Positions 1 through 6,293 of a stretch of 6,379 nucleotides of DNA are shown one piece after another. Where the stretch lies: contig JAEWOP010000194.1 of the NCBI GenBank assembly GCA_023399635.1, positions 1 to 6,379 of the forward strand, written 5' to 3'. A model generated the notes under the pieces. The model ran no database searches. It worked only from the letters and a program-made list of their open reading frames with translations, and was not told the DNA's origin. How positions within the stretch are numbered: position 1 is the stretch's first letter; every line of letters begins with the position of its first letter. The position numbers were made by a program, and so were the translations under genes. The stretch comes from Pseudomonadota bacterium. Its GTDB lineage: Bacteria; Pseudomonadota; Alphaproteobacteria; Rhizobiales; Rhizobiaceae.

Positions 1-11
1 GCTCTGTATTC

Positions 12-986
12 ATGGGTGACCTCGTGAAGCTCTTTCTTCTTGCCCTGCTGGTTACCTTCGCCATCGCATCTGCAAGCTTATTTGTCGGTGTCAGCGAGGT
101 GTCCCTCTTCGCCCTGGTCAGCGGCGAGAGCGACGAGAAGATGTTGATGGTCCTGACCGGAAGCCGCGTTCCGCGGACCATCGCCCTGATGCTGGCCGGA
201 GCGGGAATGGCCGTTGCCGGCACGATCATGCAGATGCTTTCCCGCAACCGTTTCGTCGAACCATCGACTGCAGGCACGGTGGAATCCGCAAGCCTGGGCA
301 TGCTGGTCGTGCTGCTTCTGGCACCCGGGCTTCCGGTCATCGTGAAGATGGTGGTCGCGAGTATTTTCGCCTTGGCAGGCACAGCTGTCTTCCTCGGCAT
401 CCTGCGGCGCGTGCCGCTGCGGTCTCCCGTCCTCGTGCCGCTGGTGGGGTTGATGCTCGGCGGCGTCATCAATGCCTGCACGACCTTCTTCGCCTACCGC
501 TACGACCTCATGCAGGCCATGGGTGCGTGGACCAGCGGCGACTTTTCTGCAGTGCTGCGTGGGCGCTACGAGGTTCTCTGGGTGGCGCTTGCTCTGACGG
601 TTGCGGCATATGTCGCGGCCGATCGGTTCACTGTCGCGGGAATGGGAGAGGATTTCTCCAGGAACCTGGGACTTGACTACCGCAAGGTCGTCACCCTCGG
701 CCTGGTGATTGTCTCCATGGTGACGGCATCCGTGGTCGTGACCGCCGGCATCCTTCCGTTTATCGGCCTCATCGTTCCCAACCTGGTGAGCATGGCCATG
801 GGCGACCGCCTGCGCCATACCCTGCCGTGGATCGCCCAGAGCGGCGCGGCGCTCGTGCTCTTCTGCGACACCATCGGCCGCATCATCAACGCCCCCTACG
901 AGATCCCCGTCGGTTCCGTCCTCGGGATCATCGGAAGCATCTTCTTCCTCGGCATGCTGTTTCGGAGACGGTACCGTGCTGCCTGA
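12..986 (+). CDS. Ferric-siderophore ABC transporter permease, FecCD family (VctD/FatD/CeuB-like)
   Basis: This is an inner-membrane permease that should pair with the next gene product to form the channel of a ferric-siderophore importer. The 324-residue product is the usual length for FecCD permeases and is almost wholly hydrophobic, with about 9-10 membrane segments. Family motifs are visible: SRVPRTIA (51-58), GAGMAVAGTIMQ followed by LSRNRFVEPSTAGT (63-89), the cytoplasmic ATPase-coupling stretch EDFSRNLGLD (213-222), GILPFIGLIVPNLV (246-259), and the C-terminal PYEIPVGSVLGIIGSIFFLG (295-314). The NRFVEPSTAGT version points to the catechol/VctD-FatD subgroup rather than to BtuC. The ATG at 12 gives a sensible N-terminus, but the 11 bases before it show no Shine-Dalgarno and the frame stays open to the window edge, so the true start could lie upstream. 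It overlaps the next gene by 11 bp. The binding-protein gene is expected upstream, outside the window. Confidence 0.93.
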   Translation: MGDLVKLFLLALLVTFAIASASLFVGVSEVSLFALVSGESDEKMLMVLTGSRVPRTIALMLAGAGMAVAGTIMQMLSRNRFVEPSTAGTVESASLGMLVVLLLAPGLPVIVKMVVASIFALAGTAVFLGILRRVPLRSPVLVPLVGLMLGGVINACTTFFAYRYDLMQAMGAWTSGDFSAVLRGRYEVLWVALALTVAAYVAADRFTVAGMGEDFSRNLGLDYRKVVTLGLVIVSMVTASVVVTAGILPFIGLIVPNLVSMAMGDRLRHTLPWIAQSGAALVLFCDTIGRIINAPYEIPVGSVLGIIGSIFFLGMLFRRRYRAA

Positions 987-1941
987 GAACACGCGCAATC
1001 CGAACCTCGTCCTGCTGGTTATCGCGGCGTTTGCGGCCACGGCAATCGTCGCCTTCATGACCATCGGCGCAAGGGGCAACTGGAGCTTTGTCCTGCCCTT
1101 CCGGGGCACCAAGCTCGTGTCCCTGGTCCTCGTGGGCTACGCCATAGCCGTCTCGACCGTCCTCTTCCAGACGATCACCAACAACCGCATCCTGACTCCT
1201 GCGATCATGGGTTTCGACTGGCTCTACATGCTCCTGCAGACGCTGTTCGTGTTCGGGCTGGGAGCCGCGGCCACCTCCGCGATCGATGCCCGGCTGATGT
1301 TCCTGGTCGAAGTCGGCACGATGCTGGTGTTTTCGCTGGTGTTGTACCGCTTCCTCTTCTCAGGCAAGGTCCGCGACCTTCACCTGCTTCTGCTGATTGG
1401 TGTGGTATTCGGCACCCTGTTCCGGAGCATCTCCGGCTTCCTGCAGCGCCTGATCGATCCGAATGATTTCGTTGTTCTCCAGGACCGCCTGTTCGCAAGC
1501 TTCAACGCCGTTGATACCGACCTGCTGCTCATCTCGTCGGTCCTGATCGGGGCGGCCAGTCTGATCGGGCTTCGGATCTTTCACACATTCGATGTGATGT
1601 CGCTGGGGCGCGACACGGCGATCTCCCTCGGCGTGGACCACCAGCGAGTGACATTGATTGTCCTTGCCCTCGTGACCGTGCTGGTTTCGGTGTCTGCCGC
1701 TCTTGTCGGCCCGGTCACCTTCTTCGGCCTCCTCGTTGCAAACCTCGCCTATATCCTGATGCCGACCGGCAAACATCGGTACGTGCTTCCGGCGGCCATT
1801 CTGCTGTCCGTGGTCTGTCTCGTCGGCGGCCAGACGATCCTCGAGCGAGTATTTGCGTTCGACACCGCCTTATCGATTGTCATCGAGTTCGCGGGCGGGC
1901 TTTTCTTCATCTTTTACCTTCTCAGGGGCCATGCCCGATGA
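976..1941 (+). CDS. Ferric-siderophore ABC transporter permease, FecCD family (VctG/FatC/CeuC-like)
   Basis: This is the second permease of the importer, 321 residues and very hydrophobic. The GTG start at 976 lies inside the end of the previous gene and has a good ribosome binding site, GGAGA at 964-968, 7 bp away. The diagnostic stretch FQTITNNRILTPAIMGFDWL (64-83) is characteristic of the VctG/FatC/YclO permeases that act as heterodimers with VctD/FatD/YclN. The coupling loop GRDTAISLGVDHQ (211-223) and GPVTFFGLLVANLA (245-258) are also present. The last bases overlap the ATPase start as ATGA, so translation is probably coupled. The two permeases are clearly diverged paralogues, not a recent duplication. 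The transported siderophore is not shown by the sequence; a catecholate is inferred from the subgroup and from the neighbouring receptor. Confidence 0.93.
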   Translation: MLPENTRNPNLVLLVIAAFAATAIVAFMTIGARGNWSFVLPFRGTKLVSLVLVGYAIAVSTVLFQTITNNRILTPAIMGFDWLYMLLQTLFVFGLGAAATSAIDARLMFLVEVGTMLVFSLVLYRFLFSGKVRDLHLLLLIGVVFGTLFRSISGFLQRLIDPNDFVVLQDRLFASFNAVDTDLLLISSVLIGAASLIGLRIFHTFDVMSLGRDTAISLGVDHQRVTLIVLALVTVLVSVSAALVGPVTFFGLLVANLAYILMPTGKHRYVLPAAILLSVVCLVGGQTILERVFAFDTALSIVIEFAGGLFFIFYLLRGHAR

Positions 1942-2696
1942 TCGAGATCACCGATATTACGAAAGCCTATGGCAACACGACCGTTGTGGACCATGTCACC
2001 GCCCGATTGCCTAAGGGAGGCGTGACCTCCATCATCGGGCCGAACGGAGCCGGCAAGTCGACGCTTCTGTCGATGATTGCCCGGCTGATCCCGAGCGACC
2101 AAGGGACAGTGCTGGTTGACGGGCTGGACGTTGCCCGCACCTCCGGTGAGGTTCTTGCCCGGCGGCTGTCGATCCTTCGCCAGGACAACCACATGACGGC
2201 ACGCCTGACCGTCCGCGACCTCGTGGCGTTCGGCCGTTATCCGTACAGCAAGGGGCGCACCACCGCGAACGATCAGCTCCACATCACCCGCGCCCTCGGC
2301 TATCTCGGGCTTGAGGACCTGGGCGATCGCTTCCTCGACGAACTGTCGGGCGGACAAAGGCAGCGAGCCTTCGTCGCCATGGTGCTGTGCCAGGACACGG
2401 ACTACATGCTGTTCGACGAGCCGTTGAACAACCTCGACATCCGCCACGCCGTCGGCATGATGAAGCTTCTCGGAAATGCCGCGCGGGATTTTGGCAAGAC
2501 CGTGGTCGTGGTGCTCCACGACGTCAACTTCGCGTCCTGCTACTCCAACCACATCATCGTCATGCGTGACGGCAAGATCTTTCTCCAGGGCGCCCCGCGC
2601 GAGATCATCCGTCCTGATACGCTGGAGCAGACATACGGCTGTCCGTTCGAGATCCAGGAACTCGCTGGTAATCGTATCGCCGTCTACTACACCTGA
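1938..2696 (+). CDS. Ferric-siderophore ABC transporter ATP-binding protein (VctC/FatE/CeuD/YclP-like)
   Basis: This is the cytoplasmic ATPase that powers the two upstream permeases. It is 252 residues, normal for the family, and all catalytic motifs are intact: Walker A GPNGAGKST (34-42), Q-loop Gln82 in LRQDN, signature LSGGQRQRAF (136-145), Walker B YMLFDEP with Asp160 and Glu161 (156-162), D-loop NNLD (164-167) and switch His194 in VVVVLHD. The phrase DEPLNNLDIRHAVGMMKLL is typical of the YclP/VctC siderophore subgroup; FecE- or BtuD-type ATPases differ here. The ATG overlaps the stop of the preceding permease by ATGA, and AGGGG at 1924-1928 is the likely ribosome binding site. Nothing suggests degradation, so the importer should be functional if the binding protein is present upstream. 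Confidence 0.96.
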   Translation: MIEITDITKAYGNTTVVDHVTARLPKGGVTSIIGPNGAGKSTLLSMIARLIPSDQGTVLVDGLDVARTSGEVLARRLSILRQDNHMTARLTVRDLVAFGRYPYSKGRTTANDQLHITRALGYLGLEDLGDRFLDELSGGQRQRAFVAMVLCQDTDYMLFDEPLNNLDIRHAVGMMKLLGNAARDFGKTVVVVLHDVNFASCYSNHIIVMRDGKIFLQGAPREIIRPDTLEQTYGCPFEIQELAGNRIAVYYT

Positions 2697-2750
2697 GTTC
2701 CGCGCAAGCTCCCGCACCAACTCACTCAGCCCAACGGACAAGAGGACATC

Positions 2751-3053
2751 ATGGCCGAACAAGAAATCCGCATCGCGAGCCGGGCCGCCATTCCGACCGA
2801 GCACGCCAGCAAATATCTGCAGCAGCTGTGCAAGCACTTCGCCCACAAACGCCCAATCACATTCGATGAGAAGATCGGACAGATCAGCCTGATGACGGGA
2901 GACTGCTACTTGAGCGCGGATGACGCGGCGCTCTCCGTACGTGTGGAAGCGGAGGACGCGTCGCATTTGCCGCAGCTTGAGGATGTCGTCGTGCGCCACC
3001 TTGCTCGTTTCGCGTTCCGCGAGGAACTGCAGGTGGAGTGGACGCGGGGCTGA
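2751..3053 (+). CDS. DUF2218 family small protein in the siderophore importer operon
   Basis: This is a 100-residue soluble protein without signal peptide or membrane segment, so cytoplasmic. It spans essentially the whole DUF2218 family domain. I recognise that family by LCKHFAHK (26-33), the G-x-C pattern around Cys52 (MTGDCYLSADD), Ala/Leu-rich repeats near 60-75, and the strongly conserved C-terminal HLARFAFREELQVEW (83-97). The family has no established function that I know of, but it often sits near iron or siderophore genes. The start is supported by AGAGGA (2741-2746), 4 bp before the ATG. It lies 54 bp after the ATPase stop with no terminator between, and directly before the shared terminator, so it is the last gene of the importer operon. 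Cys27, His29, His32, Cys52 and His83 could bind metal, haem or a siderophore. That is inference only. Confidence 0.88.
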   Translation: MAEQEIRIASRAAIPTEHASKYLQQLCKHFAHKRPITFDEKIGQISLMTGDCYLSADDAALSVRVEAEDASHLPQLEDVVVRHLARFAFREELQVEWTRG

Positions 3054-3087
3054 CGCCCGGCTGATCGCTAAGCAAGGGCCGATTGAA

Positions 3088-3121
3088 AAAGGCTCTGCCG
3101 CATCGCTGCGGCAGAGCCTTT
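3088..3121. terminator. Bidirectional intrinsic terminator between convergent genes
   Basis: A perfect 14-bp stem (3088-3101 with 3108-3121, core GGCTCTGCCGC) closes a 6-base loop. On the + strand it is followed by a short TTTCT tail ending the ABC/DUF2218 operon. On the - strand the run of A at 3086-3090 becomes a five-T tail, so the hairpin should also stop transcription from the receptor gene, whose stop codon is at 3188. The rest of the 3054-3187 gap shows nothing else. Confidence 0.88.
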
Positions 3122-3187
3122 CTATCTCTGGCAATGGTGGGCAGGCCGTCCCCGCCTGCGCGGCCGTGGTCGGACAGCGAACCCAAT

Positions 3188-5317
3188 CTAGAAGGTCTTG
3201 GTTAGGCTCAGCCAGAACCGCCGGCCCTCCACGAGGGTATTGAAGTCTGTCTGCTCGATCTCCTTGTCGAAGAGGTTGTACACGGCAGCATTCATCGTGA
3301 AGCCTTCGCCCATGTCGTACTTCGCACCGATATCGAACGTGGCATAGGCATCGTATTTCCGGCCGGGCTGGCCGTTGATGGTCACGGGAGAACCGTTGGA
3401 GCCAATACGGGCGCCTGCGGCTATTTCTTCACCGTGATAATTTCCGGACACCCAGGCCTCCAGTCCTTCAACGGGTGTGACCCAGTCCAGCCGAATATTC
3501 GCCATATGCTCCGGTGTGCGCGCAAGCGGGAAACCGGCAAAGTCACCCGTCTGCTGCTCCGAATGAGTGTAGGTGTAGCTCCCACGGAAGGTGAGATCCG
3601 GCGTTGCGTACCACGTAGCCGTCAATTCGACGCCTTGGATGACGGCGTCTTCAATGTTGTAGTACCTCCAGAGGCAGTAGTAGCCGGTGGGACGTGCCGT
3701 ATTGGTATTGCATTCGGCGCCTCCACCACTGATGATGCCGCCGGTGTCCGGATTGACCAGGTCATGGGTGTTGGCGTTGCTGATCTTGTCGCGGAAGTCT
3801 GTGTAGAAATAGGTGGCGCCCAAGATCACGTCGCCACGATCCCATATGGCACCGAGTTCGTAGTTCGTGCTAGTCTCAGCCTTTAGATCAGGATTGGGCT
3901 CGGCCCGGCCGATGCCCTGTTGGGTCGGCAGATAATAGCCCGAAGCGATGTTTCGCAATTCCGGCGCACGGAAGCCTGTCGAAAAGCCCCCCTTAACCGT
4001 AAGGTCATCGGTCGCATTCCAGACGCCGTAGATACGCGGGCTGACGTGGCCTCCGTAGATCTCGTGCTGGTCGAAACGGAGGCCGCCGGTGAGAGCAAAG
4101 TCCTCCACGAACCGCCATTCGTCTTCGACAAACAGCGCCCACTGATCGACATTCATCGTCTGGTAGACTGCACTGTGCCCGTGGTCCTTCAGGGACGTGT
4201 TCTTGTACTGCCCGCCCGTCACGAGTGTGTGCTCTCCCCAGAGATCGAACGGCGTGGTCAACTTCCCGTCGATAACGGTATTGCGCACCTCCGGTACCCG
4301 TTCAGCCTTCTCGAACTTTCGTTCTGCGGCGCTGTAGTTCCACGTCTCTCGGGATGCCCACTCCTGTGAGATGGAGAAGTCGGACGTGGTCGGTCCCCAA
4401 CGCCCGGTATGAGATAGCGACCAGTGATCACGCGAATTCAGCGATTCCGTATCGGTGGCTGGCCGGGCGCCACCCACGGCGAGAGTCTTGCCGACGTTTG
4501 CAAATCGTTCGACACCCGTCCTCCCGGCTTCCAGGCTGATATCATGATCCTCGTTCGGCGTGATCGTAAGCCGTCCGGTAAGGTCGAATTCCTCTCCGCC
4601 GCTTATACCGCCGACGAAGTTGTCTTCACTGCGCTTGTATCCGCGCCCCCAGATCTGAAGTCCCACGGTGTCCTTGAGGATCGGACCATTGGCATAGAAG
4701 GAGGTCTGTCCGCTGTTGCCGAACCTGCTGTGCTGCTGCAACGTTCCTTCCGTCGTGACACTGCCGGACCAGACATCGGACACCTTGCGGGTGATGATGT
4801 TGATGACGCCACCCATCGCATCCGAGCCGTACAGGGAGGACATCGGTCCGCGTACGATCTCGATCCGCTCAATCGCAGCAGCCGGCGGTATGAAGCTCTG
4901 CTCGAAGCCGGAGCTACCGTTGGGGCGGGCGTCGCGCGTGGTCTGCCGCTTACCATCGACAAGAATTAATGTGTAGGTGCCGGGAAGGCCTCGGATATAG
5001 ATGTCCTTTTCGTTTGCCACACCCGTGACGGCAACTCCCTGCACCTCCCGAAGCGCATCTGTCAGGTCCCGAAAAGCACCCTTTTCCAGCTCTTCGCGCG
5101 TCACAACAGTTATGCTGGCAGGCGCATCCTTGACGTTCTGCTCGAAGCCAGATGCCGTCACCACGATCGTTTCAAGAGCCGTATCCTGTTCCGCCTCCTG
5201 CGCGTAGGCATAGCCCGCCACGCCCGCAATTGTGCCTGCAAGAAGAGTTCGAACCAATATTCTTGTTCTCGCTCTGCCCTTTCCAATTGCATGCTTCGAA
5301 TCCACCGCCCCAACCAT
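3188..5317 (-). CDS. TonB-dependent catecholate siderophore receptor (FepA/IrgA/VctA/CirA type)
   Basis: This is an outer-membrane gated channel that takes up a ferric siderophore using TonB energy. The 709-residue product has a basic N-region and hydrophobic core with a likely signal peptidase site after AYA (residue 39), a TonB box ETIVVTA (49-55), and a plug domain of about 60-180. The plug carries RPNGSSGFEQSFIPP (131-145) and IERIEIVRGPMSSLYGSDAM (149-168), wording typical of IrgA/VctA/CirA catecholate receptors. The rest is the 22-strand barrel, including GFSTGFRAPELRN (444-456), ending in a strand with terminal Phe (SLTKTF) as expected for BAM assembly. Cys536 and Cys548 may form a disulfide in an outer loop. 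The ATG at 5317 is the only usual start before the in-frame stop at 5360-5362; GAAGG (5321-5325) serves as ribosome binding site at a short spacing. It converges on the importer operon, and an Irr-like operator lies 78 bp upstream. The ligand is inferred, not shown. Confidence 0.95.
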   Translation of the reverse strand: MVGAVDSKHAIGKGRARTRILVRTLLAGTIAGVAGYAYAQEAEQDTALETIVVTASGFEQNVKDAPASITVVTREELEKGAFRDLTDALREVQGVAVTGVANEKDIYIRGLPGTYTLILVDGKRQTTRDARPNGSSGFEQSFIPPAAAIERIEIVRGPMSSLYGSDAMGGVINIITRKVSDVWSGSVTTEGTLQQHSRFGNSGQTSFYANGPILKDTVGLQIWGRGYKRSEDNFVGGISGGEEFDLTGRLTITPNEDHDISLEAGRTGVERFANVGKTLAVGGARPATDTESLNSRDHWSLSHTGRWGPTTSDFSISQEWASRETWNYSAAERKFEKAERVPEVRNTVIDGKLTTPFDLWGEHTLVTGGQYKNTSLKDHGHSAVYQTMNVDQWALFVEDEWRFVEDFALTGGLRFDQHEIYGGHVSPRIYGVWNATDDLTVKGGFSTGFRAPELRNIASGYYLPTQQGIGRAEPNPDLKAETSTNYELGAIWDRGDVILGATYFYTDFRDKISNANTHDLVNPDTGGIISGGGAECNTNTARPTGYYCLWRYYNIEDAVIQGVELTATWYATPDLTFRGSYTYTHSEQQTGDFAGFPLARTPEHMANIRLDWVTPVEGLEAWVSGNYHGEEIAAGARIGSNGSPVTINGQPGRKYDAYATFDIGAKYDMGEGFTMNAAVYNLFDKEIEQTDFNTLVEGRRFWLSLTKTF

Positions 5318-5341
5318 TTGCCTTCGCCACCCTAAAACTTG

Positions 5342-5347
5342 ATTATG
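5342..5347 (-). promoter_or_regulatory. Possible -10 element of the receptor promoter
   Basis: On the - strand the bases read CATAAT, close to the TATAAT consensus and about 25 bp before the receptor start codon. No convincing -35 is present at 17 bp (CACCCG at 5365-5370), which would fit a promoter needing an activator. An alternative is TTGTTA (5380-5385) with TAGGAA (5357-5362), 17 bp apart. Both are weak, and I cannot choose between them. Confidence 0.3.
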
Positions 5348-5394
5348 ACACTCGACTTCCTAGGCGGGTGTTTGGCGGTTAACAACGGGGGTGT

Positions 5395-5411
5395 TTTAGA
5401 ACGGGTCTAAA
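5395..5411 (-). promoter_or_regulatory. Irr box (iron control element, ICE) upstream of the siderophore receptor
   Basis: This is a 7-3-7 inverted repeat, TTTAGAA-CGG-GTCTAAA on the + strand and TTTAGAC-CCG-TTCTAAA on the - strand. From memory, the ICE motif bound by Irr in Rhizobiales is TTTAGAA-N3-TTCTAAA, so this site differs by one base. Irr is a Fur-family regulator that is active when iron or haem is low. The site lies 78 bp before the receptor ATG and upstream of either candidate promoter. That position suits activation under iron limitation better than simple blocking of RNA polymerase. No RirA-type box (TGA-N9-TCA) was found between it and the gene. Confidence 0.72.
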
Positions 5412-5496
5412 TGCGCAAATCAGCAAAGACCTGTTCGCATTCCAGATCACCTCGATAATCGTTGGTCTCAAAAGGACAATTCGATCTACCTGCTGA
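5412..5496. other. Spacer between the Irr box and the recombinase remnant
   Basis: I see no supported gene or signal here. On the + strand all frames meet stops before joining the recombinase frame; the frame of the remnant is closed by TGA at 5494-5496. The junction between receptor-linked DNA and mobile-element DNA must lie in or near this stretch. Confidence 0.5.
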
Positions 5497-5987
5497 ACGC
5501 CCGGAACGCAGGCGTTTGCTAGCTTCGACGAGTTGGAAGCAACGCGCGAGAAGCTGGCAACGGAACTGGCGGGGGCAGAAGAGCCGGCAGAGGATTTCAC
5601 CGAGAAGGTCGAGAAGCTGAAGGCGCAGTTCAATCCTGCCAAGATGGAGATCATCATCCGCAAGCTGATTACCTCGCACGCAACAATGCCGACGAACACG
5701 TCAAACAGCGCCTGATGCCGATCGTTCGTGACCTGATCCAGAAGGTGGTGATCGGCAAGACGCCTGGCCATCAGCCGGCGACGCTGCATGGATCGATCGC
5801 CAATATCATGGCGTCGATGGAGGTCCTCGACCTGAGGGAACAGCAGTTCCTGGCGGCGGCCCAAAACGACTTCATGGCCCGGCTGGCATCCGGAGAGCTG
5901 GACACGGACGCCAAGAAGCAAAAGCTCCTCAAGGCTTATGCGGAGGAGCTTCTGCGGAAGTATCCCGATTGGAAGAATTCACAAGTT
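5497..5987 (+). pseudogene. Serine recombinase (large resolvase family) C-terminal fragment, frameshifted
   Basis: This is a remnant of a site-specific DNA recombinase. The first part (to about 5667) reads in one frame as a coiled, charged stretch, ELEATREKLATELAGAEEP then FTEKVEKLKAQFNPAK, like the coiled-coil region of large serine recombinases. The second part reads in another frame as YLARNNADEHVKQRL, MPIVRDLIQKVVIGKTPGH and QPATLHGSIANIMASME, the C-terminal region of rhizobial-type recombinases, up to EELLRKYPDWKNSQVW. The switch lies near 5667-5670 and equals a loss of one base or gain of two. The catalytic resolvase domain with the active Ser, the recombinase domain and the zinc ribbon are all missing, and the frame is closed upstream at 5494-5496, so it cannot be active. 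The second frame runs on to a stop at 6180-6182 through unrelated sequence. Family assignment is by pattern memory, not by a search. Confidence 0.72.
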
Positions 5988-6000
5988 TGGTTGCGGGAGC
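5988..6000 (-). other. tRNA 3'-end fragment (initiator tRNA-like), probable attachment-site remnant
   Basis: On the - strand these bases read GCTCCCGCAACCA. That is how an initiator tRNA-Met ends: acceptor strand TCCCGCA with the unusual A72, discriminator A, then encoded CCA. Four more bases (GATT at 6003-6006 on the + strand) fit the T-loop after a two-base mismatch. No matching acceptor 5' strand or cloverleaf follows, so this is not a working tRNA. The recombinase fragment lies just past the CCA end, the usual side for an integrase at a tRNA attachment site. Confidence 0.45.
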
Positions 6001-6196
6001 CTGATTGCACTGAGGTTTGTAACAGCTCTTCCAGGCAGCCCCTCTTTACAGAGCTCGTTCGCTCAGTGTCTGTGCTAACACCTCAACGAGGTGTGATATT
6101 TGTATGGAACCTAGCAATCATCCAGATCGTCAGGAGCTCGTTCTTGCATAATCGGCAGGGCACATCTTGCAGTCCGCAATAGCTTCTGGGCTAGCT
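6001..6196. other. Noncoding, degenerate stretch between recombinase remnant and IS ends
   Basis: No credible gene is present. The recombinase frame continues open to 6182, but its residues look like random readthrough. There is a small perfect hairpin at 6078-6094 (ACACCTC, loop AAC, GAGGTGT), without a clear T-run, and a 10-bp direct repeat GAGCTCGTTC at 6051-6060 and 6134-6143. Base composition is lower in GC than the iron genes, as expected for decayed mobile DNA. Confidence 0.5.
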
Positions 6197-6220
6197 TGAT
6201 CTGTCCCGTCAAAAGTGGCC
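6197..6220 (+). mobile_element. Possible IS3-family-like terminal sequence
   Basis: The stretch beginning TGATCTGTCCCGTC and continuing AAAAGTGG resembles IS3-family ends, which start with TGA or TGT followed by a C-rich block and a TGG motif. A ribosome binding site and short reading frame follow about 65 bp downstream, the usual layout for an IS3 orfA. The partner end is not in the window, so this rests on resemblance alone. Confidence 0.3.
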
Positions 6221-6261
6221 TCTTTCGAAATAGGCTCTCGAGCCTTAGGGAGCACGCTTCA

Positions 6262-6293
6262 ATGCTCCAGAAAAAGCACAAGTCTACTCGACC
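6262..6293 (+). pseudogene. Start of a reading frame cut off by the IS21-type end (possible orfA)
   Basis: An ATG at 6262 is preceded by AGGGAG (6247-6252) at 9 bp spacing, a good ribosome binding site. The frame encodes MLQKKHKSTR, a basic N-terminus of the kind seen in transposase OrfA proteins, and then enters the IS21-type terminus at 6294 and stops at 6307-6309. Ten codons are too few for a family call. The case rests on the ribosome binding site, the basic start and the position downstream of the IS3-like end. Confidence 0.25.

Noticed and set aside
78..1112. Long open frame of 344 codons on the - strand
   Set aside because: It is antisense to the first permease. The product is rich in His, Asp, Gly and Arg without domain logic, as expected for the reverse of a hydrophobic membrane gene.
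1914..3134. Long open frame of 406 codons on the - strand
   Set aside because: It lies antisense to the ATPase and DUF2218 genes, both with clear family motifs; its protein shows no recognisable domain and is typical of GC-rich shadow frames.
4424..4969. Open frame of 181 codons on the + strand within the receptor gene
   Set aside because: It is a shadow of the receptor plug and barrel region; no ribosome binding site or family motif was seen.
5318..5394. Search for a RirA box (TGA-N9-TCA) or a Fur box in front of the receptor
   Set aside because: The nearest candidate has TGA at 5340-5342 but TCG, not TCA, at the right distance; no Fur-like palindrome was seen.
5379..5921. Open frame of 180 codons on the - strand covering the Irr box and recombinase remnant
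   Set aside because: Most of it is the antisense of the recombinase fragment. The segment reading VDRIVLLRPTIIEVIW looks somewhat protein-like, but has no supported start and no family I can name.
5988..6064. Complete tRNA gene on the - strand
   Set aside because: Only the 3' acceptor end fits. The T-stem does not pair and there is no matching 5' acceptor strand at the right distance, so it is treated as a fragment.
6078..6094. Hairpin with 7-bp stem as a terminator
   Set aside because: The stem is short, the following bases (GATATTTGT) are not a T-run, and no gene ends there.
6051..6143. 10-bp direct repeat GAGCTCGTTC, 83 bp apart
   Set aside because: Only two short copies are present without an element between them that I can define; this is compatible with chance in GC-rich DNA, although it could be checked as a target duplication.
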